Source: CAG-411 sp045124315 (GTDB lineage Bacteria; Bacillota; Clostridia; Lachnospirales; Lachnospiraceae). Taken from it: 31,746 nt of DNA. Within the stretch, counting starts at the first letter, position 1; each line of letters opens with the position of its first letter. Of this stretch, positions 21,003-29,858 are shown in pieces. Under the pieces are notes generated by a model. It did not search any database. It saw only the letters and a list, made by a program, of their open reading frames with translations, and had not been told where the DNA came from. A program made the translations under genes and the position numbers. Where the stretch lies: NCBI GenBank assembly GCA_045124315.1, contig JBGVLO010000086.1, positions 1 through 31,746 of the forward strand, in the 5' to 3' direction.

Positions 21003-23240
21003 TTATATTTTATTGTTCTTTTGGCCTTTTCTGCATCTACGACTATTTCTTAATTTTGTAAGATCGTATTTTTTCTTGTGGAAGGTAGTAGAGGTATCTT
21101 CTGGGCTAAAGACCAGACCATAGACTACATGATCCTCATCAGTAAGTGAAATTCCTTTCACACCTCTGGAAGCACGTTTTAACTCGGTAACTTCTTCCAA
21201 TAAGAAGCAGAGAGAAAGTCCGTCTTTTGTCAGAAGGAATACCCGACGGTCCCCTTCCATAATATCGTGGGAAGAGAGCAGTTGTACATTGACTACTTCG
21301 TCTCCCGACTCTAGTTTTGTAGCTCCGATCTGGGAACGGTTGGTTTCGTATTCCATACCGGACACCAGTTTCACATATCCATATTTTGTAGTAAAGAACA
21401 ACATGGATTCAAATAAATCCTCAAATCCAGTATAACAAATCACTTCTTCTTTGTCTAACTTGCATAAGGTGTGGATCAGGGTACCTTTATCCTTCATTTT
21501 ACAACGAGGAAGTGCCATGCCTTTTATCTGATACATATTTCCGGCAGAGGTAAATGCACATAATTTATCCGTATTCTTCATCCTGACAATATGTGGATAT
21601 TCCTTTAAGACTTCTTCACTGGTTCTGCCATAAGTTGCTGTATCAATCGTCTTCACATAGCCAAAACGATCGATCAATACATACATATCTTCTTCTTTGA
21701 TCTCTTCTACATAGTTTTCTTTTTGTGCTGTAGTGAGCATGGTTTTTCTAGGACGGGCAAATGTTTTTCGATATTCCCGAAGACGTCCTTTTATGACTTT
21801 GTGAAGTTCCTTTTCGCTGGACAATACATTGCGGTACTCTGCAATATTTTGCTGTAAAGTAGAAGCCTCTTCGTGTAGCTTTAAAATTTCCAGTCCGATC
21901 AACTTGCTAAGCTGCATACTGAGGATGGCATCTGCCTGATTCTCTGTAAAATGTAAGGTCTGAGCCTGTTTTGCTGATTCCTTGGATTTGAAATTGATAT
22001 CGGTAATCTCTCCCTTTGTTAGACAGGACTTTGCCTGTTTCACAGAGGTACTTCCTCTTAGAATCTCTATAATCAGGTCGATCACATCGGTGGCAGTAAC
22101 CAAGCCTTCTACAATTTCCAGACGCTTTAATGCTTTTTCTAGTAAATGTTCATATTCCTTGGTGTATAATTCTTCCTGAAACAGAACAAATTCCTGGATT
22201 AATGTCTTTAAATTGAAGGTAATGGGCTGTTGATCCTTTACAGCCAGAAGATTGACAGAGTAAGTATCCTCTAAGGCTGTTTTTTTATAAAGGCCATTTA
22301 GTAGATTTTCGATATTACGATCCTTTTTCACTTCTACTACAATGCGGATTCCTTCCTTGGAAGACTCGTCACGCACATCATAAATTTCATCAAAAACTTT
22401 GTCCTTCATTAAGGAGGAAAGGTTTTCTACAAGCTTTGTTTTGTTTCCGGCTACCGTGTATGGAATCTCAGAAATAATAATGTTCTGACGGCCGTAGTCC
22501 CCCTTTTCGATTTCTACTTTTCCGCGCAGTTTGATTTTACCTTCTCCGCTTTCATAGATGGCAGGAAGATCTTCCTGATTGATAATGATTCCTCCGGTTG
22601 GGAAATCCGGTGCAGGGATGATTTCCATTAATTTCTCAATGGAAATATTGGGACGATCCATGTAGGCAATGACACCGTCAATCACTTCTGCCGGATTATG
22701 TGGCGGAATATTAGTTGCCATACCAACTGCGATACCGGTGGTTCCATTGATTAATAGATTTGGAAGCATGGCAGGCAGAACAGAAGGCTCTTTTTCGCTT
22801 TCATCAAAGTTTGGCACAAATTCCACCAGATTTTTCTCTAAATTATCCAACATGGTCTTTGCACCGGTAGAAAGCCTTGCCTCTGTGTATCGCATGGCAG
22901 CGGCTCCATCCCCATCAATCGAACCAAAGTTTCCATGACCATCAATCAGTGGAATGGAGAGAGAGTAGTCTTCTGTCATGTGTACCAGTGCATCATAAAT
23001 AGAACTGTCTCCGTGAGGGTGGTATTTACCCATGGTATCCCCCACAATACGGGCACTTTTTCGGTGTGGTTTATCTGGGGAAAGACCAAGTTCACTCATT
23101 GCGTACAAAATTCTTCGTTGTACCGGTTTTAATCCATCGCGTACATCAGGAAGGGCACGAGCGATAATTACACTCATAGCGTAATCACGATAAGAATTAC
23201 GCATCTCTTCTGTAAAATCGATTTGAATGATATTTTCCAT
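21003..23240 (-). CDS. parC: Type IIA topoisomerase subunit A (ParC-like)
   Basis: This 745-residue DNA breakage-reunion subunit has QRRILYAMSELGL, the quinolone-resistance region GKYHPHGDSSIYDALVHM with S79 and D83 both in the usual susceptible state, and the catalytic tyrosine Y118 in AAMRYTEARLS. A C-terminal beta-pinwheel domain is shown by repeated segments such as YVLIDRFGYVKTID and LFFTTKYGYVKLV. The classical GyrA box QRRGGKG is only partly matched (KRASRGVKG). It pairs with the B subunit encoded 219 bases upstream. I favour topoisomerase IV (ParC) because the pair is not next to dnaA/dnaN/recF genes, but sequence features are mixed and a second gyrase cannot be excluded. Confidence 0.85.
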   Translation of the reverse strand: MENIIQIDFTEEMRNSYRDYAMSVIIARALPDVRDGLKPVQRRILYAMSELGLSPDKPHRKSARIVGDTMGKYHPHGDSSIYDALVHMTEDYSLSIPLIDGHGNFGSIDGDGAAAMRYTEARLSTGAKTMLDNLEKNLVEFVPNFDESEKEPSVLPAMLPNLLINGTTGIAVGMATNIPPHNPAEVIDGVIAYMDRPNISIEKLMEIIPAPDFPTGGIIINQEDLPAIYESGEGKIKLRGKVEIEKGDYGRQNIIISEIPYTVAGNKTKLVENLSSLMKDKVFDEIYDVRDESSKEGIRIVVEVKKDRNIENLLNGLYKKTALEDTYSVNLLAVKDQQPITFNLKTLIQEFVLFQEELYTKEYEHLLEKALKRLEIVEGLVTATDVIDLIIEILRGSTSVKQAKSCLTKGEITDINFKSKESAKQAQTLHFTENQADAILSMQLSKLIGLEILKLHEEASTLQQNIAEYRNVLSSEKELHKVIKGRLREYRKTFARPRKTMLTTAQKENYVEEIKEEDMYVLIDRFGYVKTIDTATYGRTSEEVLKEYPHIVRMKNTDKLCAFTSAGNMYQIKGMALPRCKMKDKGTLIHTLCKLDKEEVICYTGFEDLFESMLFFTTKYGYVKLVSGMEYETNRSQIGATKLESGDEVVNVQLLSSHDIMEGDRRVFLLTKDGLSLCFLLEEVTELKRASRGVKGISLTDEDHVVYGLVFSPEDTSTTFHKKKYDLTKLRNSRRCRKGQKNNKI

Positions 23241-23273
23241 TTTCTATACCTTATCTGTCATAGAACCTCAAGT

Positions 23274-23405
23274 GTTACTGTTCACAGGTAGGTATTTTTG
23301 GCGCCGAAAATACCGTATGAAAGTCTACCGTGTGCAGATTTGGGCAATTTTTCATGCGTAGCATTGCCCGAATCCGTTACAGTTCACATATCTGTGAACT
23401 GTAAC
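23274..23405. repeat. Palindrome-bounded repeat element between parE and parC
   Basis: The gap of 219 bases between the two genes holds GTTACTGTTCACAGGTA (23274-23290) on one side and the perfect 30-bp palindrome with 13-bp arms, GTTACAGTTCACA-TATC-TGTGAACTGTAAC, at 23376-23405 on the other. Between them lie a dyad GGTATTTT...AAAATACC near 23290-23313 and a stem GATTTGGGCAAT/ATTGCCCGAATC near 23337-23374. The junction ATTGCCCRAATC plus palindrome also occurs at the left edge of the 254-bp element near 9278. It is a repeat insertion inside an operon. Confidence 0.6.
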
Positions 23406-23459
23406 CCACAAGTGATACCCTTGGTTTCTATGGTTTTCCTAATCCTTTCTATGTTTTGT

Positions 23460-25424
23460 TTATACGTCCAGGTTCGCGTATTGCGCCTCTTCCATAATGA
23501 ATGCACGGCGAGGTGGCACATTGCTGCTCATAAGGGTAGAAGTAATCTCATCTGCTTCTACCGTGTCGCTGATTGTAACCTGCGCAAGAATACGTGATTC
23601 CGGATTGAGAGTCGTTTCCCAAAGCTGATCTGCGTCCATCTCTCCCAGACCTTTGTACCGCTGTACATTCAGCAGCTTGTTTCCAGGAATCTTTTTGAAT
23701 TTCTCCAATTCGTGGTCATTGAAAATGTAGCGGGAAAGCTTTTGTTTCTTCTTGCCACGTTTCTTTGGTGATTCCGTACCAGCTTCGGTATTGGCAGATT
23801 CATATTCTACCTTATACAGTGGTGGCAGTCCTCGATAAATTTTTCCTTCTTTTATTAGTTCCGGCATAAAGCGATAGAAAAAAGTAAGCAGTAAGGTACT
23901 GATATGTGCGCCATCCACATCCGCATCGGTCAGGATAATAATCTTGTCATAACGAAGTTTTGAAATATCAAATTCATCTCCGATTCCACAACCAAAGGAA
24001 GCGATCATAGACTTGATTTCGTTGTTCAGCAAAATTTTTTCCAAAGTCGCCTTCTCTACATTTAGAATTTTGCCACGAAGTGGGAGGACTGCTTGTGTCT
24101 TACGGTTTCGGGCAGTTTTTACAGTACCGCCCGCGGAATCTCCCTCCACAATATACACTTCACATTCTTCCGGCTTTTTCGAAGAACAGGCAGCTAATTT
24201 GCCTTTGGTATCTACGTCGTGAAGCTGTTTTAACACTGCATTTCTGGCTTTGTCACTTGCCTTTCTTGCATTATAAGACTTCATGGAATTTTCTAACAAG
24301 GTCTGAAGCAGTTCAATGTTCTTATCAAAATAGCGTTCTACTTCTGTGGAAAAAACTTCGTCTACCGCAGTCTTGGCATCCGTGTTTCCAAGCTTGGTCT
24401 TTGTCTGACCTTCAAACTGGGGATCCGGGTGCTTGATGGAAATAATTGCCACAATTCCATTACGGATATCTTTTCCGTCAAAATTGTCATCTTTTTCCTT
24501 TAAAGTGCCCAATTCTCTTGCGTAGGAATTTAACACACGGGTGAGAGCTGTTTTAAATCCCGTAACCAGCGTACCACCGTCTACTACGTTGATGCGATTA
24601 CAAAATGCATTGATCTGTTCGGAATAATTGGAGGTATATTGAAATGCCACTTCTACCTCGATATCCCCACTTTTTCCTTCAATATATACAGGCTCCTCAT
24701 GGAGAACCGTTTCTTCTCTTGTCAGGTATTTTACAAAACTTTGGATACCGTATTCCTCCTGATATGTGAAAGTCTCACCTGTAAATTCATCCGTAAACTC
24801 AATCAATAAGTTCTTATTTAAATAGGCAATTTCTTTTAATTTTTTCTTGATGGTGTCACTCTTGAATGCTATGGTCTCGAATATATCTTCGTCTGGATAG
24901 AAGGTTACTTTGGTACCAGTATCATTTTTTCGACAGGTACGAATGACTGGCAACATGCCGTTTTCCAGTTCTACAACCGGGTGTCCGCCGTTTTCGTAAC
25001 GATCCTGGTATACCTTGCCATCTCGTTTTACTTCTACGATCATCTTGGAAGAAAGGGCATTTACTACCGAGGAACCTACGCCATGGAGTCCACCGGATAC
25101 TTTGTATGCCGTGCTGTCAAATTTACCTCCTGCGTGTAAAATCGTATAAACTACGCGGACGGTAGGAATCTTCTTAGTAGGATGTAAGTCTACAGGAACT
25201 CCTCGTCCATTATCCTGAATGGTGATTCCGCCATCTTTTTGTAAAGTAATCTGAATCTTGTTGCAATATCCAGCTAAATGTTCATCAATACTGTTGTCTA
25301 AAATCTCCCAGATTAAATGGTGTAGTCCCTGCTTTCCGGTGCTTCCAATGTACATACCGGGGCGCTTTCGGACTGCTTCTAATCCTTCTAAAATGACAAT
25401 TTGACTGCCATCATATGCTGCCAT
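23460..25424 (-). CDS. parE: Type IIA topoisomerase subunit B (ParE-like)
   Basis: This 654-residue ATPase subunit carries the GHKL motifs EILDNSIDEHLAG, QDNGRGVPVD and GGLHGVGSSVVNALS, then the transducer domain, then the TOPRIM metal site EGDSAGGTVK, LPLRGKILNVEKA and DADVDGAHI, and a C-terminal QRYKGLGEMDADQLWETT. This is the full set for GyrB/ParE; the pair with the A subunit 219 bases downstream and the context favour ParE. ATG 25424 (MAAYDGSQ) follows AAGGAGGAAG by about 9 bases; an in-frame upstream start at 25457 would put the ribosome site inside the gene and is rejected. The leader contains a dyad at 25470-25501 and its promoter lies at 25541-25569. Confidence 0.87.
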   Translation of the reverse strand: MAAYDGSQIVILEGLEAVRKRPGMYIGSTGKQGLHHLIWEILDNSIDEHLAGYCNKIQITLQKDGGITIQDNGRGVPVDLHPTKKIPTVRVVYTILHAGGKFDSTAYKVSGGLHGVGSSVVNALSSKMIVEVKRDGKVYQDRYENGGHPVVELENGMLPVIRTCRKNDTGTKVTFYPDEDIFETIAFKSDTIKKKLKEIAYLNKNLLIEFTDEFTGETFTYQEEYGIQSFVKYLTREETVLHEEPVYIEGKSGDIEVEVAFQYTSNYSEQINAFCNRINVVDGGTLVTGFKTALTRVLNSYARELGTLKEKDDNFDGKDIRNGIVAIISIKHPDPQFEGQTKTKLGNTDAKTAVDEVFSTEVERYFDKNIELLQTLLENSMKSYNARKASDKARNAVLKQLHDVDTKGKLAACSSKKPEECEVYIVEGDSAGGTVKTARNRKTQAVLPLRGKILNVEKATLEKILLNNEIKSMIASFGCGIGDEFDISKLRYDKIIILTDADVDGAHISTLLLTFFYRFMPELIKEGKIYRGLPPLYKVEYESANTEAGTESPKKRGKKKQKLSRYIFNDHELEKFKKIPGNKLLNVQRYKGLGEMDADQLWETTLNPESRILAQVTISDTVEADEITSTLMSSNVPPRRAFIMEEAQYANLDV

Positions 25425-25469
25425 AGGTAGCTTCCTCCTTATCTTACTGACTTTCATTATTTATAAGCA

Positions 25470-25501
25470 ATGATACCCACGAATTGCTACGCTGGTATCA
25501 T
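25470..25501 (-). repeat. ATGATACC dyad in the parE leader
   Basis: ATGATACC (25470-25477) pairs with GGTATCAT (25494-25501) around a 16-base loop. Minus-strand reading begins ATGATACCAG, as in the repeats at 3327-3360 and 12457-12490, though the rest differs. It lies in the 5' leader, about 45 bases upstream of the parE start. Confidence 0.55.
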
Positions 25502-25540
25502 AATTATGTAGTTATCATGCTTTTTTTACTCGTTCTCTAA

Positions 25541-25569
25541 AGGATAGCACAAAGTAAAAGAAAATGCAA
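25541..25569 (-). promoter_or_regulatory. Promoter of parE-parC-metY
   Basis: On the minus strand TTGCAT (25564-25569) and TATCCT (25541-25546) are 17 bases apart with TGC immediately before the -10 (extended -10). Confidence 0.6.
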
Positions 25570-25740
25570 ACAAAAAACAAACAAATGTTCGCTGATAAAA
25601 TATAAAAAGAGGGTTTTTTTTCCAGGAAGTATATTGTGGCAAAAATTACCAGGATGTCAAGGCTGAAATGTCGAAATACCATTCATGTGGCCACGTGAAG
25701 CGAGTCCTTTCGGGTTTGATTAGGTATTGGATCATCAATA

Positions 25741-25847
25741 TTGTACGTTTTTTTGAGAAATGCATACATTGACAAATAAAATTAGGTAGAGTATATTGAA
25801 ATATGTATAAAATAAGGTTAAGATACCGTGTTTTATCGAACGTACAA
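25741..25847 (+). promoter_or_regulatory. Promoter of dapL flanked by a 9-bp inverted repeat
   Basis: TTGACA (25769-25774) and TATATT (25792-25797) are 17 bases apart, a near-consensus promoter starting near 25804. TTGTACGTT (25741-25749) and AACGTACAA (25839-25847) are exact complements on either side of it. A separate dyad TTCATGTGG/CCACGTGAA lies at 25682-25699. The gap 25570-25890 holds no gene. Confidence 0.6.
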
Positions 25848-25890
25848 AAGCTGGTGGATTTAGCCGGGATTGAAAACAGGAGGCAGAAAA

Positions 25891-27105
25891 ATGCAGGTCA
25901 ATGAAAATTATTTGAAGTTACCAGGAAGTTATTTATTCTCAAATATTGCAAAAAAGGTTGCAGCTTATAAGAGTGCAAATCCAGACAGAGAAGTTATTTC
26001 GTTGGGAATCGGTGATGTGACTCAGCCATTGGTTCCAGCTATTATCAAAGCTTTGCATAGTGCAGTAGATGAGATGGCAGTTGCAGAGACATTCCGTGGT
26101 TATGCACCGGATTTGGGATATGAGTTCCTGCGTTCTGCTATTGCGGAGAATGATTATAAAGCAAGAGGATGCGACATTAGTGCGGATGAGATTTTTGTAA
26201 GTGATGGAGCAAAATGTGATTCAGGAAATATTCAGGAAATTTTTGCTCAGGATAGTAAGATTGCAGTATGTGATCCAGTTTATCCTGTGTATGTTGATAC
26301 AAATGTAATGGCTGGAAGAACTGGTGTATATAATCCGGATACAGAACAGTGGAGCGATGTGATTTACATGCCATGTACTGCAGATAATGGATTTGCACCT
26401 GAATTACCAACAGGAAAAACTCCGGATGTGATTTATCTTTGCTTCCCTAATAACCCTACTGGATCAACAATTACTAAGACTCAGCTTCAGGAATGGGTAG
26501 ATTATGCAAATAAAGTAGGTGCTGTTATCATTTATGATGCAGCTTATGAAGCATACATTTCAGAATCAGATGTGCCACATTCTATTTACGAATGTGAAGG
26601 AGCAAGAACTTGTGCTATTGAGCTTAGAAGTTTTTCTAAGAATGCTGGATTTACAGGTGTTCGTCTTGGATTTACTGTTATTCCAAAAGAGTTGAAGAGA
26701 AGCGATGTGTCTTTGCATTCTCTTTGGGCAAGACGTCACGGAACAAAGTACAATGGCGCACCATATATTATCCAGCGTGCCGGAGAGGCTGTTTATTCAG
26801 AGGAAGGTAAGGCACAGTTGAAGGAACAGGTAGGATATTATATGAGCAATGCTAAGACAATTAAAGAAGGTCTTACCGCAGCAGGATATACAGTATTTGG
26901 TGGTGTGAATGCACCATATATCTGGTTACAGACTCCTGATAAGATGACATCATGGGAATTCTTTGATTTCTTGTTGGATAATGCAAATATTGTAGGTACA
27001 CCTGGTTCTGGATTTGGACCAAGTGGAGAAGGATATTTCCGTCTTACAGCATTTGGTTCTCATGAAAATACATTGAAAGCAATTGAACGTATTAAGTCTC
27101 TGTAA
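25891..27105 (+). CDS. dapL: LL-diaminopimelate aminotransferase
   Basis: This 404-residue PLP enzyme should convert tetrahydrodipicolinate and glutamate directly to LL-2,6-diaminopimelate, bypassing the succinyl or acetyl branch of lysine and peptidoglycan synthesis. DapL signatures are SLGIGDVTQPL, the glycine-rich segment FVSDGAKCDSGNIQEIF, DPVYPVYVDTNVMAGRTG, CFPNNPTGS, and the PLP lysine K250 in LRSFSKNAGFTGVRLGF. The length is typical. ATG 25891 follows AGGAGG by seven bases; TTG 25870 lies before this site and is rejected. It has its own strong promoter and is followed by a hypothetical gene, with a terminator after both. Confidence 0.95.
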   Translation: MQVNENYLKLPGSYLFSNIAKKVAAYKSANPDREVISLGIGDVTQPLVPAIIKALHSAVDEMAVAETFRGYAPDLGYEFLRSAIAENDYKARGCDISADEIFVSDGAKCDSGNIQEIFAQDSKIAVCDPVYPVYVDTNVMAGRTGVYNPDTEQWSDVIYMPCTADNGFAPELPTGKTPDVIYLCFPNNPTGSTITKTQLQEWVDYANKVGAVIIYDAAYEAYISESDVPHSIYECEGARTCAIELRSFSKNAGFTGVRLGFTVIPKELKRSDVSLHSLWARRHGTKYNGAPYIIQRAGEAVYSEEGKAQLKEQVGYYMSNAKTIKEGLTAAGYTVFGGVNAPYIWLQTPDKMTSWEFFDFLLDNANIVGTPGSGFGPSGEGYFRLTAFGSHENTLKAIERIKSL

Positions 27106-27207
27106 AATAGTGAAAATTGCGGAAAGAGAAGTAATTTGTAATATTTGATATTGGGGAGCATGCGGTTTGTCCCCATGGCCATTAAAAATAGAGTCGGAGG
27201 GCAAAAT

Positions 27208-27729
27208 ATGGATCAGGCAATGAATGAATTGGATGCAATTGGTGCTTCTGGTAATGGTGGACAGAAAGTGTTCACCGAGGAACAGAAAGCAAGAAAATAT
27301 GCGAATATTCACAAATTGATGGAAAGTACCGGGTGCATTATCCAGTATGAATTGAAGTTATATATTTATGAGACTATCATCAAGCGTCTGAGTAAGTTGG
27401 GCGATTACAAGGATTGTCTGCAGCTGCGTGCACAGTATTCCAAAATGGTAGAGGATTTGAAGACAGAAGGCCAGGAAAAGATCTATCAGGATATGTGCAG
27501 AAAAAAGGAAGCAGTCAAGAGTGCAGAAGATATTCAGTGGGTGTTAAAAGAAGCAAAACGCATTCCAGATTACAAAGATACAGAGGATATAGTGGAATGG
27601 TGTGATGCAACCTATGCACAATTTGAGAAAAAAGAACAAAAGAGTGCAATGATCCGTCTTGTAATTTTGGTAGTGGTTCTGGTAGCACTTGGATTTTTGG
27701 GAAAATTTTTGATGGGAATTATATTGTAA
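27208..27729 (+). CDS. Tail-anchored hypothetical protein
   Basis: This 173-residue protein has a polar helical part (residues 1-150, including EEQKARKYANIHKLMEST and KRLSKLGDYKDCLQL) and one hydrophobic segment at the very C-terminus (about 150-172), the plan of a tail-anchored membrane protein. DYKD and DYKDTEDI recall the short helical repeats seen in some Firmicute unknowns. I chose ATG 27208, with GGAGGG about seven bases upstream; an upstream in-frame start at 27145 has no ribosome site. It lies 102 bases after dapL and before a shared terminator. No function can be given. Confidence 0.7.
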   Translation: MDQAMNELDAIGASGNGGQKVFTEEQKARKYANIHKLMESTGCIIQYELKLYIYETIIKRLSKLGDYKDCLQLRAQYSKMVEDLKTEGQEKIYQDMCRKKEAVKSAEDIQWVLKEAKRIPDYKDTEDIVEWCDATYAQFEKKEQKSAMIRLVILVVVLVALGFLGKFLMGIIL

Positions 27730-27747
27730 AATCCATATATGGTTGCT

Positions 27748-27882
27748 GTTCACAGAGTTTCTGGGTCTGGTAACCACGTGTCTGTTTTACAGGCATCACC
27801 ATGTTGGCTGTTAACACAGCATAGAAAACGCAATATTCTGTGAACCCTAGGGCGGGAATTCCAGAAGGTTGCGTTTTCTTTT
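27748..27882 (+). terminator. Terminator and palindrome-bounded insert before gatC
   Basis: AGAAAACGCAA (27823-27833) pairs perfectly with TTGCGTTTTCT (27869-27879), followed by Ts, so it is a good terminator for the dapL unit. GTTCACAG (27748-27755) and its complement CTGTGAAC (27838-27845) overlap it and mark a further member of the GTTCACA repeat family. The rest of 27730-28073 holds no gene. Confidence 0.65.
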
Positions 27883-27980
27883 ATACTTGCTTTATTCGTA
27901 AAATCCCATTACAATAAATGTTGAGTTGTGTTTTTGCTCTATAGGAAAGTTTCTTGAGAATGAGAAAGTTATAGAGTTAG

Positions 27981-28002
27981 AGTGGACTTGTCCACTTTGT
28001 TC
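27981..28002. repeat. 22-bp dispersed palindromic repeat upstream of gatC
   Basis: This is an exact copy of 3652-3673 upstream of ldh, with the palindrome GTGGAC-TT-GTCCAC at its centre. It lies 72 bases before the gatC start. Confidence 0.7.
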
Positions 28003-28073
28003 TAAGATTGGAAATTAGCATCTGTATGAATAGAAATAGGTACAGATTAGAACAGTGAGAAAGGAGAGATACC

Positions 28074-28367
28074 ATGGCAAATATCATTTCAGATGAGACA
28101 ATTGAGTATGTTGGTATTTTGGCAAAATTAGAATTGTCTGCAGAAGAGAAGGAACAGGCAAAAAAAGATATGGGAGATATGTTGGATTACATTGATAAGT
28201 TAAATGAATTAGACACTTCTTCTGTAGAACCAATGTCACATGTATTTCCTTTGAACAATGTATTTCGTGAGGATGTAGTAGTGAATGGGGATGACAGTGA
28301 GAACATCCTGAAGAATGCTCCGGAAGAAAAAGATGGAAGTTTTGTAGTACCTAAGACAGTGGATTAA
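28074..28367 (+). CDS. gatC: Asp/Glu-tRNA amidotransferase subunit C
   Basis: This 97-residue subunit stabilises GatA in the GatCAB complex. The start DETIEYVGILAKLELSAEE and the middle DMLDYIDKLNELDTSSVEPMSHVFPLNNVFREDVV are typical of GatC. The ATG follows AAAGGAGAG. It is the first gene of gatC-gatA-gatB, with gatA starting 22 bases after its stop. Confidence 0.95.
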   Translation: MANIISDETIEYVGILAKLELSAEEKEQAKKDMGDMLDYIDKLNELDTSSVEPMSHVFPLNNVFREDVVVNGDDSENILKNAPEEKDGSFVVPKTVD

Positions 28368-28389
28368 TAGAAAACAGGAGGAAAATAGT

Positions 28390-29847
28390 GTGGATTTGTT
28401 AAATTTAACTGCCGTTGAGTTAGGCAAGAAAATACAGAACAAAGAAACTACTGCAGTGGAAGCAACACAGGCAGTACTTGAGCAGATTGAAAAACAAGAA
28501 CCTACGATTCATAGTTATGTAACTGTGGATAAAGAAGGCGCTTTGGAACAGGCAAAAAAGGTACAGGCACAGATTGAAGCTGGAGAATTGACAGGACCAT
28601 TGGCTGGTGTGCCGGTTGCCATTAAAGATAATATGTGTACTGATGGTATGCGTACTACTTGTAGTTCTAAAATTTTAGAGAACTTTTATCCTACTTACAC
28701 AGCAGAGGCTGTTTTGAATTTGGAAAAAGCAGGAGCGGTTATTCTTGGAAAGACAAATATGGATGAATTTGCCATGGGAAGTACCACAGAGACTTCTGCT
28801 TATGGCGTAACAAGAAACCCTTGGAATACGGAACATGTACCAGGAGGATCTTCAGGAGGTTCTTGTTCTGCTGTAGCAGCCAATGAATGTTTCTATGCTT
28901 TAGGATCGGACACAGGCGGATCGATCCGTCAGCCAAGTTCATTCTGTGGTGTTACAGGAATTAAGCCTACTTATGGAACGGTATCCCGTTATGGCTTGAT
29001 TGCTTATGGTTCCTCATTGGATCAGATTGGACCGATTGCAAAGGATGTAACCGATTGTGCCACAATTTTAGAGACCATTGCTTCCCATGATTTGAAGGAT
29101 AGTACTTCCTATAAGAGAGATTCCTACGATTTCACTTCTGCATTAGTAGATGATGTGAAGGGAATGAAGATCGGTATTCCGAAGGGATACTTTGGGGAAG
29201 GTTTGGATACAGAAGTTAGTGCTTCTGTTATGGCAGCAGCAAAAGAGTTAGAGAAAAAGGGCGCAATTTTAGAAGAATTTGATTTGGGATTAGTGGAATA
29301 TGCGATTCCGGCTTACTATGTGATTGCAGACGCAGAGGCTAGTTCCAACCTTTCTCGTTTTGATGGTGTGAAGTACGGATATCGAACAGAGAACTATGAC
29401 GGACTGCACAATATGTATAAGAAGACACGTTCCGAAGGTTTTGGACCAGAGGTAAAGCGTAGAATTATGTTAGGTTCTTTTGTTTTAAGTTCCGGATATT
29501 ATGATGCATATTATTTGAAGGCATTGCGTACGAAAGCATTGATCAAGCAGGAATTTGACAAAGCATTTGCAAAGTACGACATGATCCTTGGACCTGCAGC
29601 ACCAACCACAGCACCAAAATTAGGTGCAAGTCTTTCAGATCCTATCAAAATGTACTTGGGAGATATCTATACAATATCTGTAAACTTAGCAGGTCTTCCG
29701 GGTATCAGTGTACCTTGTGGATTGGATAGCAAAGGATTGCCAATTGGTTTACAGTTGATCGGTGACTGTTTCCAGGAGAAGAAGTTGTTGCAGGCAGCAT
29801 ATGCATTTGAACAGACAAGAACTTATAAGAGTCCTTTTGATAAATAA
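28390..29847 (+). CDS. gatA: Asp/Glu-tRNA amidotransferase subunit A
   Basis: This 485-residue amidase-signature enzyme releases ammonia from glutamine for GatB. The Ser-cisSer-Lys triad is K79 (VAIKDNM), S154 (PGGSSGGS) and S178 (SDTGGSIRQP), at the positions expected for GatA. The start codon is GTG, preceded by AGGAGG. Its stop overlaps an upstream in-frame ATG of gatB, so gatA and gatB are closely coupled. Confidence 0.97.
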   Translation: MDLLNLTAVELGKKIQNKETTAVEATQAVLEQIEKQEPTIHSYVTVDKEGALEQAKKVQAQIEAGELTGPLAGVPVAIKDNMCTDGMRTTCSSKILENFYPTYTAEAVLNLEKAGAVILGKTNMDEFAMGSTTETSAYGVTRNPWNTEHVPGGSSGGSCSAVAANECFYALGSDTGGSIRQPSSFCGVTGIKPTYGTVSRYGLIAYGSSLDQIGPIAKDVTDCATILETIASHDLKDSTSYKRDSYDFTSALVDDVKGMKIGIPKGYFGEGLDTEVSASVMAAAKELEKKGAILEEFDLGLVEYAIPAYYVIADAEASSNLSRFDGVKYGYRTENYDGLHNMYKKTRSEGFGPEVKRRIMLGSFVLSSGYYDAYYLKALRTKALIKQEFDKAFAKYDMILGPAAPTTAPKLGASLSDPIKMYLGDIYTISVNLAGLPGISVPCGLDSKGLPIGLQLIGDCFQEKKLLQAAYAFEQTRTYKSPFDK

Positions 29848-29858
29848 TGGAGGTTGAC

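Noticed and set aside
21003..25424. Naming the pair gyrA and gyrB
   Set aside because: No replication-origin genes are nearby and the GyrA box is incomplete; ParC/ParE is preferred, though motifs are mixed.
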